A stretch of 64,000 nt of DNA from Hymenobacter psychrophilus (lineage in GTDB: Bacteria > Bacteroidota > Bacteroidia > Cytophagales > Hymenobacteraceae), in contig NZ_FNOV01000002.1 of NCBI RefSeq assembly GCF_900107135.1, positions 434,001-498,000 of the forward strand, written 5' to 3'. Below are positions 55,939 to 64,000 of the stretch, one piece after another. Under the pieces are notes generated by a model. The model was not told the origin of the DNA, made no database searches, and saw only the letters and a list, made by a program, of their open reading frames with translations. Position 1 is the stretch's first letter; every line of letters starts with the position of its first letter. The position numbers were made by a program, and so were the translations under genes.

Positions 55939-57288
55939 TTAGCGGAGCGGGCCTTTCATGCCCATCATCTTGGCCATTTGGGCCATGCCGCCCTTGGTGC
56001 TGCTCATCTTGTTCATGGTCCGCATCACTTTGCGCATATCCTCGAACTGCTTCATCAGTGCGTTTACCTGCTGGATATCGGTGCCCGAGCCTAGGGCCAG
56101 GCGGCGGCGGCGCGAGCCGTTGAGCAGCTCGGGCTGGGCGCGCTCCTTGGGCGTCATGCTCTTGATGATGGCCTCAATCGGCTTAAAGGCGTCGTCGTCG
56201 ATTTCGATGTCCTTCATGGCCTTGCCCACGCCCGGAATCATGCCTACCAGGTCCTTGATGTTGCCCATCTTCTTGATTTGCTCCAGCTGGGAGAGGAAGT
56301 CGTCGAAGTTGAACTGGTTTTTGCGGATCTTCTGGTTGATGCGCTTGGCCTCCTCCTCGTTGAACTGCTGCTGAGCGCGTTCCACGAGCGAAATCACGTC
56401 GCCCATGCCCAGGATGCGCTGGGCCATGCGGTCGGGGTAGAACAGGTCGAGGGCTTCCATCTTCTCACCCGTCGAGATGAACTTGATGGGCTTTTCGACC
56501 ACCGCCCGGATGCTGAGGGCCGCGCCACCGCGCGAGTCACCGTCGAGCTTGGTAAGCACCACGCCGTCGAAGTTGAGGCGGTCGTTGAAGGTTTTGGCCG
56601 TATTCACGGCGTCCTGGCCCGTCATCGAGTCCACCACGAACAGGGTTTCGGAGGGGTTGACAGCCCGCTTCACCTGCTCGATTTCGGCCATCATCTGCTC
56701 ATCGACGGCTAGGCGGCCGGCGGTGTCGATGATGACGACCTTCTTGTTGTTTTTGCGCGCAAACTCGATGGCATTGCGCGAAATGTCCACCGGGTTCTTG
56801 TTCTCGGGCTCCGAGTACACCTCCACGCCCACCTGCTCGGCCAGCACTTTCAGCTGGTCGATGGCGGCGGGGCGGTACACGTCGCAGGCCACCAACAACA
56901 CCTGGCGATTCTGCTTTTTGAGGTAGGCAGCCAGCTTGCCGGCGAAGGTGGTTTTGCCCGAACCCTGCAGGCCCGAAAGCAGAATCACGGCCGGGTCGCC
57001 CTTCACCTGGATGTCCTGCTTTTCGCCGCCCATGAGCTGGGTGAGCTCATCGTAAACGATTTTGGTCATCAATTGGCCCGGCGACACGGCTACCAGCACA
57101 TCGCGGCCCATGGCCTCGTCCTTAATTTTGTCGGTGACCTCCTTGGCGACTTTGTAGTTCACGTCGGCGTCCACCAGTGCCCGGCGGATTTCCTTGACCG
57201 TAGCGGCGACGTTGATTTCGGTGATGCTGCCCTGGCCTTTAAGTGTTTTAAAGGCTTTGTCGAGCTTGGTTGAGAGGTTATCGAACAT
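55939..57288 (-). CDS. ffh: Signal recognition particle protein Ffh
   Basis: The SRP54 GTPase, which binds signal peptides and 4.5S RNA and delivers ribosomes to FtsY. 449 residues: N domain, G domain with GLQGSGKTTFAGKLA (P-loop), DTAGRL, TKLDGDSRGG, and an M domain with the RNA-binding RRRR...GSGT helix and a Met-rich C-terminus (MRKVMRTMNKMSSTKGGMAQMAKMMGMKG). Full length. The RNA partner is not in this window. Confidence 0.98.
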   Translation of the reverse strand: MFDNLSTKLDKAFKTLKGQGSITEINVAATVKEIRRALVDADVNYKVAKEVTDKIKDEAMGRDVLVAVSPGQLMTKIVYDELTQLMGGEKQDIQVKGDPAVILLSGLQGSGKTTFAGKLAAYLKKQNRQVLLVACDVYRPAAIDQLKVLAEQVGVEVYSEPENKNPVDISRNAIEFARKNNKKVVIIDTAGRLAVDEQMMAEIEQVKRAVNPSETLFVVDSMTGQDAVNTAKTFNDRLNFDGVVLTKLDGDSRGGAALSIRAVVEKPIKFISTGEKMEALDLFYPDRMAQRILGMGDVISLVERAQQQFNEEEAKRINQKIRKNQFNFDDFLSQLEQIKKMGNIKDLVGMIPGVGKAMKDIEIDDDAFKPIEAIIKSMTPKERAQPELLNGSRRRRLALGSGTDIQQVNALMKQFEDMRKVMRTMNKMSSTKGGMAQMAKMMGMKGPLR

Positions 57289-57346
57289 GAATCGCTAATT
57301 GGCGCTGATTATTTTGATTTCGCTGATTTTGGGCCGATGGAGTGAA

Positions 57347-57730
57347 CTACGACGCCTTTCTCAACACGATGGACTCCAGTATTTCGAGGCGACGGAGTAC
57401 CTCGGGATTGGTAGCCGGGTCGGTTTCCGTTCTTTCCAAGCGCTGATCAATGTGCTGCACGTCGGTGCGCAAACCAGCTACCTCCTGCTTTACTCCGGCT
57501 ACCTCCTGCTTTACTTCTGACACTTCCTGCTTTAAGTCATCAAACTTTTTTTCCATCTGAATGAAGCCGTCGGCAATGGCCTCACCGAAACGGTTGATGA
57601 TGTTTTCGAACCGGTCGTTGGTTTCCTGGTTTAGTTGGCGCATTTCGGCGCGTAGCGTATCAGTTTGGCGGTCGGTGGCCCGCAGCAGGTCACTTAGCAG
57701 CGCAAGAATGTCAGAATTGTCGGATGCCAT
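57347..57730 (-). CDS. Small coiled-coil protein
   Basis: A 127-residue protein made almost wholly of heptad coiled coil, with a repeated VKQEVAGV/LKQEVSEV block (about residues 65-88). No membrane segment or known domain. It lies 58 nt above ffh on the same strand and may share its transcript. Similar short coiled-coil proteins are common next to housekeeping genes; function unknown. Confidence 0.65.
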   Translation of the reverse strand: MASDNSDILALLSDLLRATDRQTDTLRAEMRQLNQETNDRFENIINRFGEAIADGFIQMEKKFDDLKQEVSEVKQEVAGVKQEVAGLRTDVQHIDQRLERTETDPATNPEVLRRLEILESIVLRKAS

Positions 57731-57806
57731 GACAAAGAGAAACAGGTAGAAAACCAGATTCAGCCTCCAAAAGTAACCAGAAAAGCCCGAAAAGCCGCCA
57801 GCGGGT

Positions 57807-57814
57807 TACCTTCG
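57807..57814 (+). promoter_or_regulatory. -7-like element for the 57840 glycosyltransferase
   Basis: TACCTTCG, one base from TAnnTTTG, 25 nt before the GTG start. Confidence 0.4.
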
Positions 57815-57839
57815 CGTTTCATCGCCCACCCGACGTTCC

Positions 57840-59156
57840 GTGCCCGATTCTGCCCGTCCACTTCGCCTGCTTGTTATTACTTACTACTGGCCACCCTCGG
57901 GTGGGGCGGGCGTGCAGCGCAGCCTCAAGTTCGTGAAGCACCTACCCGGGTTTGGCGTGGAGCCCACCGTACTAACGGTAGACCCGGCCCAGGCGGCCTA
58001 CCCGGTGCTCGACGAAAGCCTGGCGGCCGATGTACCGGCGGGCGTGCGCGTTATCCGCACCAGCACTTTCGAGCCCTTCGACAGCTACAAGCGCCTGACG
58101 GGGCGGCGGCAGGTACCGTATGGCGGGTTTGTGGGCGAGAATAAGGCCAGCCGCAGCCAGCAGTTGTTCAAGTTTGTGCGCGGCAACCTCTTTATTCCGG
58201 ATGCGCGCCGGGGCTGGAACCGCTTCGTGCTCGATGCCGTGGCTGAACTGGTGGCCGCCGGCGAGCAGTTCGACGCCGTGCTCACTTCCTCGCCGCCGCA
58301 CTCTACCCAGCTGATCGGGCTGGAACTGAAGCGCCGCTACGGCCTGCGTTGGCTGGCCGATTTGCGCGACCCCTGGACCGACATCTATTACTACAAGGAG
58401 CTCAACCACCTGCCGCCCGCCCGCTGGCTCGATGCCCGCTACGAGCGCCAAGTGCTGGAGCAGGCCGATGTGGTGCTGGTAACCAGCCCGCACACCAAGC
58501 GGATTTTCGCGGCGAAGTCGCCCAACATCGACCCTGCTAAAATCCAGGTGCTGCCCAACGGCTACGACGAGGCCGATTTCCGGGAGCTCAGCCAGCCGCC
58601 CACCGATGCGCTGCTGGTAACGCACACCGGCACCATTTCGGAAACCTACCGCCTCGAGCAACTGCTGGCCGCCGCCGCCGAATGCGCCCGCCGCCACCCC
58701 GACGTACCGTTGCGCCTGCGCTTCGTGGGTAAAGTTTCCGACGGCATCCGGCAGCAGGCCGAAGCGGTGGGGCTGGCCGGGCACGTCGAGTTTGTACCCT
58801 TCGTGCCTCACCACGAGTCGGTGGGCTATTTACTGCGCAGTACGGCCCTGCTGCTGGCCATTCCGGACGTGGCCAACAACCGGGGCATTCTGCCGGGCAA
58901 GGTGTTCGAATACTTGGCCGCCAACAAGCCCATTCTGTGCGTGGGTCCCATCGGTTCCGATGCTGACCTGCTGCTGCGCGAAACCGGGGCCGGCCGCACC
59001 CTGCCCCCCGATGCCTACGCCGACCTGCTCGATGCCTTCGAGGGCCTGGTGGCCCGCTGGCGCATCAACCCCAACCTCGACCTGCCCGGCCCCCGCCCCA
59101 CCCAATACTCCCGCCGGGCCCTAACGGAGAGGCTGGCCGGACTAGTTGGGAAGTGA
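57840..59156 (+). CDS. Glycosyltransferase family 4-like protein
   Basis: A 438-residue GT-B enzyme, start GTG. The N-terminus has the loop YYWPPSGGAGVQRSLKFVKHL, then LADLRDPWTDIYYY; the C-terminal half has QVLPNGYDEADF, LRFVGKVSDGI and GKVFEYLAANKPILCVG. Probably transfers a sugar during surface polysaccharide synthesis, consistent with the pse genes nearby. Its 3' end lies in a palindrome shared with the convergent FkbH-like gene. Confidence 0.9.
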   Translation: MPDSARPLRLLVITYYWPPSGGAGVQRSLKFVKHLPGFGVEPTVLTVDPAQAAYPVLDESLAADVPAGVRVIRTSTFEPFDSYKRLTGRRQVPYGGFVGENKASRSQQLFKFVRGNLFIPDARRGWNRFVLDAVAELVAAGEQFDAVLTSSPPHSTQLIGLELKRRYGLRWLADLRDPWTDIYYYKELNHLPPARWLDARYERQVLEQADVVLVTSPHTKRIFAAKSPNIDPAKIQVLPNGYDEADFRELSQPPTDALLVTHTGTISETYRLEQLLAAAAECARRHPDVPLRLRFVGKVSDGIRQQAEAVGLAGHVEFVPFVPHHESVGYLLRSTALLLAIPDVANNRGILPGKVFEYLAANKPILCVGPIGSDADLLLRETGAGRTLPPDAYADLLDAFEGLVARWRINPNLDLPGPRPTQYSRRALTERLAGLVGK

Positions 59157-59219
59157 GAAGTAAAAAGTGAGAGAAAGTTGCCATGACGTTTCTTTCCTCA
59201 CTCGTTTCTCACTGTCCCA
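59147..59219. repeat. Imperfect palindrome covering both ends of convergent genes
   Basis: TGGGAAGTGAGAA and later TTTCTCACTGTCCCA, with inner GTGAGAGAAAG and CTTTCCTCAC, form an imperfect stem. Both gene stops lie inside (last codons GK and GQ). The pattern parallels 37540-37643. Confidence 0.75.
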
Positions 59220-61041
59220 ACACGTTGCGCAACTTGGCTGGCAACAGGCCAACGGCGCGGGCTTTCCAGTCGGCCCAGGGGGAGTGGGCTAGGCCCTGCC
59301 CCTGCCAGACGCCGATGGCCTGGGCCAGGTGCTGGGCCAGGGTGCGGTAGTGGCGGCGGTGATAGTGGCGCAGGTTGTTACTGACGTCGGCGGGCGTGCG
59401 CACGAACTCGCGCACGTCGAGCAGGAAGCAGTTTTCGGCCGAGGCCACGAATTCGGCCAGGGCCTGGTTCATGGTTTCGTGGCGCGCCCGGGCCCCGGTT
59501 TCGCCCGAGTCGGGTACTTCAATTTCGGCCCCGTTGAGCAGGAAGATGGGCACGGCGGCCGGCACCTGGGTCCGCAGCCAGCGCAGATTCTGCTGAAATT
59601 CGGCTAACGAAATCGGGCCTTTATACTCGTACTCACGGGCGAAACGGCGCAGAAAATCTTCGCCCAGCCCCTGAAAACGGCGCTGGGCGTAGCGGGTGGC
59701 CAGCGCGGCGGGCGGCTCGGCTGTAATGTCTTGGTAGGCGCCGAAGGGCACGCGGTGGCCGGTGGCCCGCTCGCGGTACAGCGGCTGGGTGTAGTCCATC
59801 AGCGGGCTGTACACCAGCACGTCGTAGCCGGGCTCCCAGAGGCGCGTATCGAAGGCCTCGCGGCCCAGAAAGGGCAGGGTGGCCGCCAGGCGCTGCTGCT
59901 CGGCTGCGGGCCACTCGCGGGTGGCGCGCAGCAGCAGCGTGTGCTCCAGGTGCACCGGAATCTGGTGCTCGTTGTTGAAGTTGAACTCCTCGGTAACGCC
60001 GAGGTCGAAGGCCTGCAGAAAGGGCGTGAGCTGGCCCAGGTCGCAACCACCTTTCAGCAGCACGCGCAACCGGTTTTTGGCCGGGCCCGCCGCCGGGATG
60101 GCTGGGGTTTCGGAGGCCGCGGCGGCTACGGTAATCCAAGTGGGTTTTTCGGTCGGGCTCAGCTCGGTGGCCACTTCGCCCCGCACTTCCAGCGCTGGAA
60201 AACCCAGGTGAGCATAGGTGAACTGCTCGATGCCCAGGTGCAGGATGCGGCAGGAAAACACGAACTGTTCCAGCCGGTTTTCGGCCCGGTTCAGGCAGTA
60301 GATACCCACCAGGCCGTAGTCGCCGAACCGGTCGTGCACGCGCACGGTGCCCCAGCGGCGGGCCGGGTCGCGCAGGCTGGCCTCCAGTTCGGGCAGCGTT
60401 ACGCGGCGCTTGGTGAAATTGAGCTGGTTGGAGCGGTTGATGAGCTCTTCTAATCGGCCCGCATCAGGCAGCACGGCGGCCGGGCCCTCCCGGAATTCGA
60501 TCTGCACCTGCGCGTCGCGCAGGAAAGCCAGGTTATCGTTGTACTGGGTGCGGGCCTGCTGCTGGCGTTCGAGCAATTTGTATTGGGCCAGACGCGAAAG
60601 TGTGGGGTCGGGCTGGCCGCTGGCCCGGAGCAGTGGGGCCAGCTGAGGCAGCTCCGTGGGGTCGGCCACCCGCAGGTCGGGGCTATAGAACTGGGCTTCG
60701 GCCCGGTTGGCCGCGTTATCGTCGAGAAACAGGGCATTGGCGGCCCGCAGCTGCAGCTGGCTTAGCAGTTCCTTTATAATAGGGCCTTTGGGTTGCCAGC
60801 TGATGCGCGCGAACACAAACATTTCCCAGATGCCCAGCTCCCGCAGCCGGGCCTCGGCCGGAGCGAAGTCGTTCTTGCTCACAATGGTGTGCACGATGCC
60901 GCGGGCCGCCGTGTCGCGCACCAGTTGCAGATTGGCTTCCAGCCCCGTTACGCTACCCTCCGAGAGCGTACCCTGCCAGAACGTGTCGTCGAGGTCCCAG
61001 ATGACGAGCTTGATGGGTTGATAAGAATTGGCGGCAGGCAT
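59209..61041 (-). CDS. FkbH-like HAD-IIIC protein with C-terminal SGNH-like region
   Basis: A 610-residue protein. Residues 1-~330 match HAD-IIIC/FkbH enzymes: WDLDDTFWQGTLSEG (Asp16, Asp18), VSKNDFAPAE, FLDDNAANRAEAQFY, LINRSNQLNFTKRR and a GNAT-like stretch (VRVHDRFGDYGLVGIY). Residues ~340-600 open with RVLLKGGCDLGQLTPFL and end with HYHRRHYRTLAQHLAQAI, resembling an SGNH-hydrolase or acyltransferase. In polyketide systems FkbH loads glyceryl units; in surface glycan loci its role is unclear. Next to pseB/pseC it may modify the sugar. Confidence 0.8.
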   Translation of the reverse strand: MPAANSYQPIKLVIWDLDDTFWQGTLSEGSVTGLEANLQLVRDTAARGIVHTIVSKNDFAPAEARLRELGIWEMFVFARISWQPKGPIIKELLSQLQLRAANALFLDDNAANRAEAQFYSPDLRVADPTELPQLAPLLRASGQPDPTLSRLAQYKLLERQQQARTQYNDNLAFLRDAQVQIEFREGPAAVLPDAGRLEELINRSNQLNFTKRRVTLPELEASLRDPARRWGTVRVHDRFGDYGLVGIYCLNRAENRLEQFVFSCRILHLGIEQFTYAHLGFPALEVRGEVATELSPTEKPTWITVAAAASETPAIPAAGPAKNRLRVLLKGGCDLGQLTPFLQAFDLGVTEEFNFNNEHQIPVHLEHTLLLRATREWPAAEQQRLAATLPFLGREAFDTRLWEPGYDVLVYSPLMDYTQPLYRERATGHRVPFGAYQDITAEPPAALATRYAQRRFQGLGEDFLRRFAREYEYKGPISLAEFQQNLRWLRTQVPAAVPIFLLNGAEIEVPDSGETGARARHETMNQALAEFVASAENCFLLDVREFVRTPADVSNNLRHYHRRHYRTLAQHLAQAIGVWQGQGLAHSPWADWKARAVGLLPAKLRNVLGQ

Positions 61042-61056
61042 AAGAAGCAGATAAAA

Positions 61057-61163
61057 CCGGCTGTCATCCTGCGCTTGCGAAGGACCTTACCACGCAGAAG
61101 TGATTTATGAGCAAGACCGCCTGGGTGTGCTAAGGTCCTTTGCAAGCGCAGGATGACAGCCGG
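61057..61163. repeat. Inverted repeat, TGTCATCCTGCGCTTGCGAAGG family
   Basis: Arms of 33 nt at 61057-61089 and 61131-61163 differ by one base and enclose a 41-nt loop. It lies between the divergent FkbH-like and pseB genes, where a terminator is not needed. Confidence 0.95.
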
Positions 61164-61207
61164 CAGAGCAGACCACGCAAAACTACGCAAGCTCCGGCCG
61201 GAATGCC

Positions 61208-61215
61208 TACTTTTG
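61208..61215 (+). promoter_or_regulatory. -7 element for pseB
   Basis: TACTTTTG, TAnnTTTG match, 58 nt before the ATG. Confidence 0.5.
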
Positions 61216-61273
61216 CCCTCCCCCAAGCCGGCCGCTTTCCAGGCCGGTACTTCCTTCGCTCATTACCCTTCTC

Positions 61274-62293
61274 ATGGCCCTCGACCTCAACCATAAATCC
61301 ATCCTGGTAACCGGCGGTACCGGCTCGTTCGGCAAGCAGTTCGTCGAAACCGTGTTCCGGCTTTACCCGCAGGTGAAACGGCTGGTGGTGTACTCGCGCG
61401 ACGAGCTCAAGCAGTACGAGATGTCGCAGCAGTTTCCGCACTCCGAGTATCCGGCCATCCGCTACTTTATTGGCGATGTGCGCGACGGCGACCGGCTCAA
61501 GCGGGCCTGCGAGGGCATCGATATTATTGTGCACGCCGCCGCCCTCAAGCAGGTGCCAGCCGCCGAGTATAACCCGATGGAGTGCATCAAAACCAACATT
61601 TTCGGGGCCGAAAACGTGATTAACGCCGCCCTCGACTGCGGCATAACCGATGTGGTAGCCTTGAGCACCGACAAGGCCGCAGCCCCCATCAACCTGTACG
61701 GCGCCACCAAACTCTGCTCCGACAAGCTGTTCGTGGCCGCCAACAACATGAAAGGCTCGCGCGACTTACGCTTTTCGGTGGTGCGCTACGGCAACGTAAT
61801 CGGTTCCAGGGGCTCGGTGGTGCCGTTTTTTCTGCAGCGCCGCGAGTCGGGCGTGTTGCCCATCACCCACCCCGACATGACGCGCTTCCACATCTCGCTC
61901 GATGAGGGCGTGGACTTAGTGCTGTATGCGCTGGAGCACAGCTGGGGCGGCGAGATTTTCGTGCCCAAAATCCCGAGCTACAAAATCACGGAAGTGGCGG
62001 AGGCCATTGGGCCCAACTGCCGGCAGGAAATCGTGGGCATCCGTCCCGGCGAGAAGCTGCACGAGGAAATGATAACCGAAACCGACGCCCTGAGCACCGT
62101 CGAGCTCGACAAATACTACGTGATCCTACCCTTTACCCCGCGCTGGGATGTGGAGGAATTTATCCGCCACTTCGACGGCCGCCGCGTAGAAGCGGGCTTC
62201 CACTACGACTCGAGCAACAACACCGACTGGCTCTCGGCCGAGCAGATTCGCGAGGAAATCCGCCAGCACGTGGACGCCGGATTTACGGTGTAG
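61274..62293 (+). CDS. pseB: UDP-N-acetylglucosamine 4,6-dehydratase (inverting)
   Basis: First step of pseudaminic acid synthesis. 339 residues of the SDR fold: NAD loop TGGTGSFGK (about 14-22), YSRDELKQYEM, HAAALKQVPAAEYNPMECI, and the STDKAAAPINLYGATK active-site region of PseB (the classical YxxxK becomes LYGATK with the Asp-Lys pair). RYGNVIGSRGSV is also typical. It starts the pse gene group and is followed by a large hairpin before pseC. Confidence 0.95.
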   Translation: MALDLNHKSILVTGGTGSFGKQFVETVFRLYPQVKRLVVYSRDELKQYEMSQQFPHSEYPAIRYFIGDVRDGDRLKRACEGIDIIVHAAALKQVPAAEYNPMECIKTNIFGAENVINAALDCGITDVVALSTDKAAAPINLYGATKLCSDKLFVAANNMKGSRDLRFSVVRYGNVIGSRGSVVPFFLQRRESGVLPITHPDMTRFHISLDEGVDLVLYALEHSWGGEIFVPKIPSYKITEVAEAIGPNCRQEIVGIRPGEKLHEEMITETDALSTVELDKYYVILPFTPRWDVEEFIRHFDGRRVEAGFHYDSSNNTDWLSAEQIREEIRQHVDAGFTV

Positions 62294-62309
62294 GGCAGAG
62301 CTGATAGCG

Positions 62310-62401
62310 TTTCTAGCAGAGGTCCGCGGAGGGATGCGCGGAGGTAAAGGGAGGACCTCCCTTTAGCCTCTGCGCATCCCTCTGCGGACCTCTGCTAGAA
62401 A
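62310..62401. repeat. Long palindrome between pseB and pseC
   Basis: Arms of about 45 nt (62310-62354 and 62355-62401) meet almost without a loop at AGGGAGG/CCTCCCT. A few mismatches. It lies between genes read in the same direction, 17 nt after the pseB stop. Confidence 0.95.
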
Positions 62402-62438
62402 ACCCGTTGTTAGGCTCTGAACAACTCCCCCACCGCCG

Positions 62439-62446
62439 TACTTTTG
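62439..62446 (+). promoter_or_regulatory. -7 element directly before pseC
   Basis: TACTTTTG, TAnnTTTG match, ends 7 nt before the pseC ATG. It implies pseC has its own promoter with a leaderless or near-leaderless transcript. Confidence 0.55.
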
Positions 62447-62453
62447 GTTTCCT

Positions 62454-63644
62454 ATGAACACCTCCGTTTTCCAGCCCACCCGCCCCATCGCCTACGGCCG
62501 CCAGCACATCACCGAAGCCGACGAGCTGGCCGTGCTCACGGCCCTGCGCTCCGACTACCTGACCCAGGGGCCGCTGGTGGCCGAGTTTGAGCAGAAATTC
62601 GCGGCTTATGTAGGCGCCGAATATGCCGTGGCCGTGAGCAACGGCACGGCGGCCCTGCACCTGTGCGCGCTGGCGCTGGGCGTGCAGCCCGGCCAACGCG
62701 TCATCACTACGCCCATCACGTTTGCCGCTTCGGCCAACTGCGTGCGCTACTGCGGCGGCGAGGTGCACTTCGCCGACATCGACCCCGACACCGCCCTCAT
62801 CGACCTTCAGGCCGTGCGCCGCCTGCTCGAAAGCCACCCCAAAGGCCATTTTCACGGCCTGATTCCGGTTGATTTCGCGGGCCTTCCCGTGAACCTGGAG
62901 CAAGCCCGCCAGCTCTGCGACGAGTTTGGTTTGTGGCTGCTCGAAGACAGCTGCCACGCCCCCGGCGGCTCGTTCGTAGACAGCCAGGGCCAGGCCCAGA
63001 ACTGCGGCAACGGGCAATTTGCCGATCTGGCCATCTTCAGCTTTCACCCCGTCAAGCACATTGCCACCGGCGAGGGCGGCATGATTACCACCAACCGCCC
63101 CGACCTGTACGAGCACCTGCTGCGCCTGCGCACCCACGGCATCACCAAAGACCCCGCCCAGCTCAGCCGCCCCGACGAAGGCGGCTGGTACATGGAAATG
63201 AAGGAGCTCGGCTACAACTACCGCCTGCCCGACATGCTCTGCGCCCTGGGCATCAGCCAGCTGGAGCGTGCCGAAGCGGGTCTGGCGCGCCGCCGCGAGC
63301 TGGCCGCCCGCTACGATACGGCCTTCGCCGACCTGCCTGCCGTGCGCCCGCTGGCCGGGGCCCCGGGCCACGCCTACCACTTGTATGTAATTCAGGTAGC
63401 CGACCGGCGCGGGCTATATGATGCGCTACGGGAGAAGCAGATTTTTGCGCAGGTGCACTACATCCCGGTGCACCGCATGCCCTACTACCAGGGCCTGGGC
63501 TGGCTGGAAGGCGACTTCCCGCGGGCCGAAGCCTACTACGCCCATTGCCTCAGCATCCCGCTGTTTCCGAGCCTCACCGATGAGGAGCAACAGTACGTGA
63601 TAACCTGCATCCGGGAGTTCGTCTCGCAGCCGGAACTGTCGTGA
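62454..63644 (+). CDS. pseC: UDP-4-amino-4,6-dideoxy-N-acetyl-beta-L-altrosamine transaminase
   Basis: Second step of the pseudaminic acid pathway, a DegT/DnrJ/EryC1-type PLP enzyme. 396 residues: AYGRQHITEADELAVLTAL, GPLVAEFEQKFAAYVGA, VSNGTAALHLCALAL, LLEDSCHAPGG, the PLP Lys201 in FSFHPVKHIATGEGG, and NYRLPDMLCALGISQL. The gene overlaps the next by four bases (GTGA). Confidence 0.95.
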   Translation: MNTSVFQPTRPIAYGRQHITEADELAVLTALRSDYLTQGPLVAEFEQKFAAYVGAEYAVAVSNGTAALHLCALALGVQPGQRVITTPITFAASANCVRYCGGEVHFADIDPDTALIDLQAVRRLLESHPKGHFHGLIPVDFAGLPVNLEQARQLCDEFGLWLLEDSCHAPGGSFVDSQGQAQNCGNGQFADLAIFSFHPVKHIATGEGGMITTNRPDLYEHLLRLRTHGITKDPAQLSRPDEGGWYMEMKELGYNYRLPDMLCALGISQLERAEAGLARRRELAARYDTAFADLPAVRPLAGAPGHAYHLYVIQVADRRGLYDALREKQIFAQVHYIPVHRMPYYQGLGWLEGDFPRAEAYYAHCLSIPLFPSLTDEEQQYVITCIREFVSQPELS

Positions 63645-64000
63645 AAAAGTTCGGCATCATCTCGCAGGCCCGCATGACCAGTACCCGTCTGCCGGGCAAA
63701 GTGCTGAAGCTGATTGGCGGCCGGCCCCTGCTCGATTACCACGTAGCGCGGCTGCAGGCCAGCGGGCTGCCCCTGTACCTGGCCACCACCACCAACGCCA
63801 CCGACGACCCGCTGGCCGCTTTCGGCGCGGCCCACCAGCTGCCCGTCTGGCGCGGCCCCGAGGACGATGTGCTGGCCCGCTACCAACAGTGCGCCGCCGC
63901 CCACGCACTCGACGTTATTGTGCGCGTCACGTCCGACTGCCCGTTGCTCGATGGCGAGTTGATTGCGCAGGCCGTGCAACAGTATCTGGCGGCCGACAAC
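63641..64000 (+). CDS. SpsF-like cytidylyltransferase (cut by window end)
   Basis: The first 120 residues only. The GTG start overlaps the pseC stop as GTGA, so translation is coupled. Motifs GIISQARMTSTRLPGKVL and RGPEDDVLARY...IVRVTSDCPLLD match the SpsF/NTP-transferase family used in nine-carbon sugar gene clusters. By position it may serve as the CMP-sugar synthetase (PseF role) or another nucleotidyl transfer. PseG, PseH and PseI are expected beyond the window. Confidence 0.85.
   Translation, partial: MKKFGIISQARMTSTRLPGKVLKLIGGRPLLDYHVARLQASGLPLYLATTTNATDDPLAAFGAAHQLPVWRGPEDDVLARYQQCAAAHALDVIVRVTSDCPLLDGELIAQAVQQYLAADN

Overview
The window looks like a chromosome segment from a GC-rich member of the Bacteroidota, most like Hymenobacter or a close relative in the Cytophagales. 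Reasons: a large secreted protein with a type IX secretion (T9SS) C-terminal tail; Bacteroidota -7 promoter elements of the form TAnnTTTG just ahead of many genes; a sirtuin and a TopA of the Bacteroidota form; and many intergenic hairpin repeats. The assignment is inference, since no rRNA gene is present. I recognised no tRNA or rRNA gene, no CRISPR array and no intact insertion sequence.

Layout. 1-2281: N-terminal part of a cytosolic poly-HAMP sensor kinase, cut by the window edge. 2658-7955: topA, a DUF4846 protein, a sirtuin, a small membrane protein and a YdjM-type membrane hydrolase. 8040-15444: an outer-membrane metallophosphatase/beta-barrel fusion, then convergent exopolyphosphatase and polyphosphate kinase genes. 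15800-23580: lipoproteins, an M48 protease, an FAH-family hydrolase, an M23 peptidase, a two-gene split sensor kinase, a lipocalin and a Bcp peroxiredoxin. 23729-27233: a transketolase split into N and C subunits, with a von Willebrand A protein gene between them. 27300-28740: an AT-rich island holding a protein with two HEPN-like RNxxxH motifs, flanked by attC-like sequence and followed by the dead C-terminal end of a tyrosine recombinase. 28740-43137: acetyltransferase, ClC channel, MscS channel, an ECF sigma operon, aminotransferase, TerB, PfkA, a PAP2/haloperoxidase, MiaA and a glycosyltransferase. 43258-49125: a large PAS/GAF hybrid kinase with receiver and HPt domains, a stand-alone receiver, a metallo-hydrolase and a cupin. 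49534-57730: RqcH-like NFACT protein, a T9SS lectin-like adhesin, Ffh and a coiled-coil protein. 57840-64000: surface glycan genes (glycosyltransferase, FkbH-like protein, PseB, PseC, SpsF-like cytidylyltransferase).

Genes that appear to work together: Ppx and PPK1 (polyphosphate turnover); the two transketolase halves (pentose phosphate pathway); the membrane protein and kinase at 20526-22003; sigma factor, membrane protein and Spy-like protein at 34678-36262; the hybrid kinase and its receiver at 43258-47863; PseB, PseC and the cytidylyltransferase (nine-carbon sugar pathway for surface glycans).

The most unusual content is the AT-rich island at 27.3-28.7 kb, which resembles a one-cassette inverted integron with a decayed integrase, and a dense set of at least eleven intergenic long inverted repeats of several unrelated families. 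In two of these repeats the arms also supply the last codons of both convergent genes.
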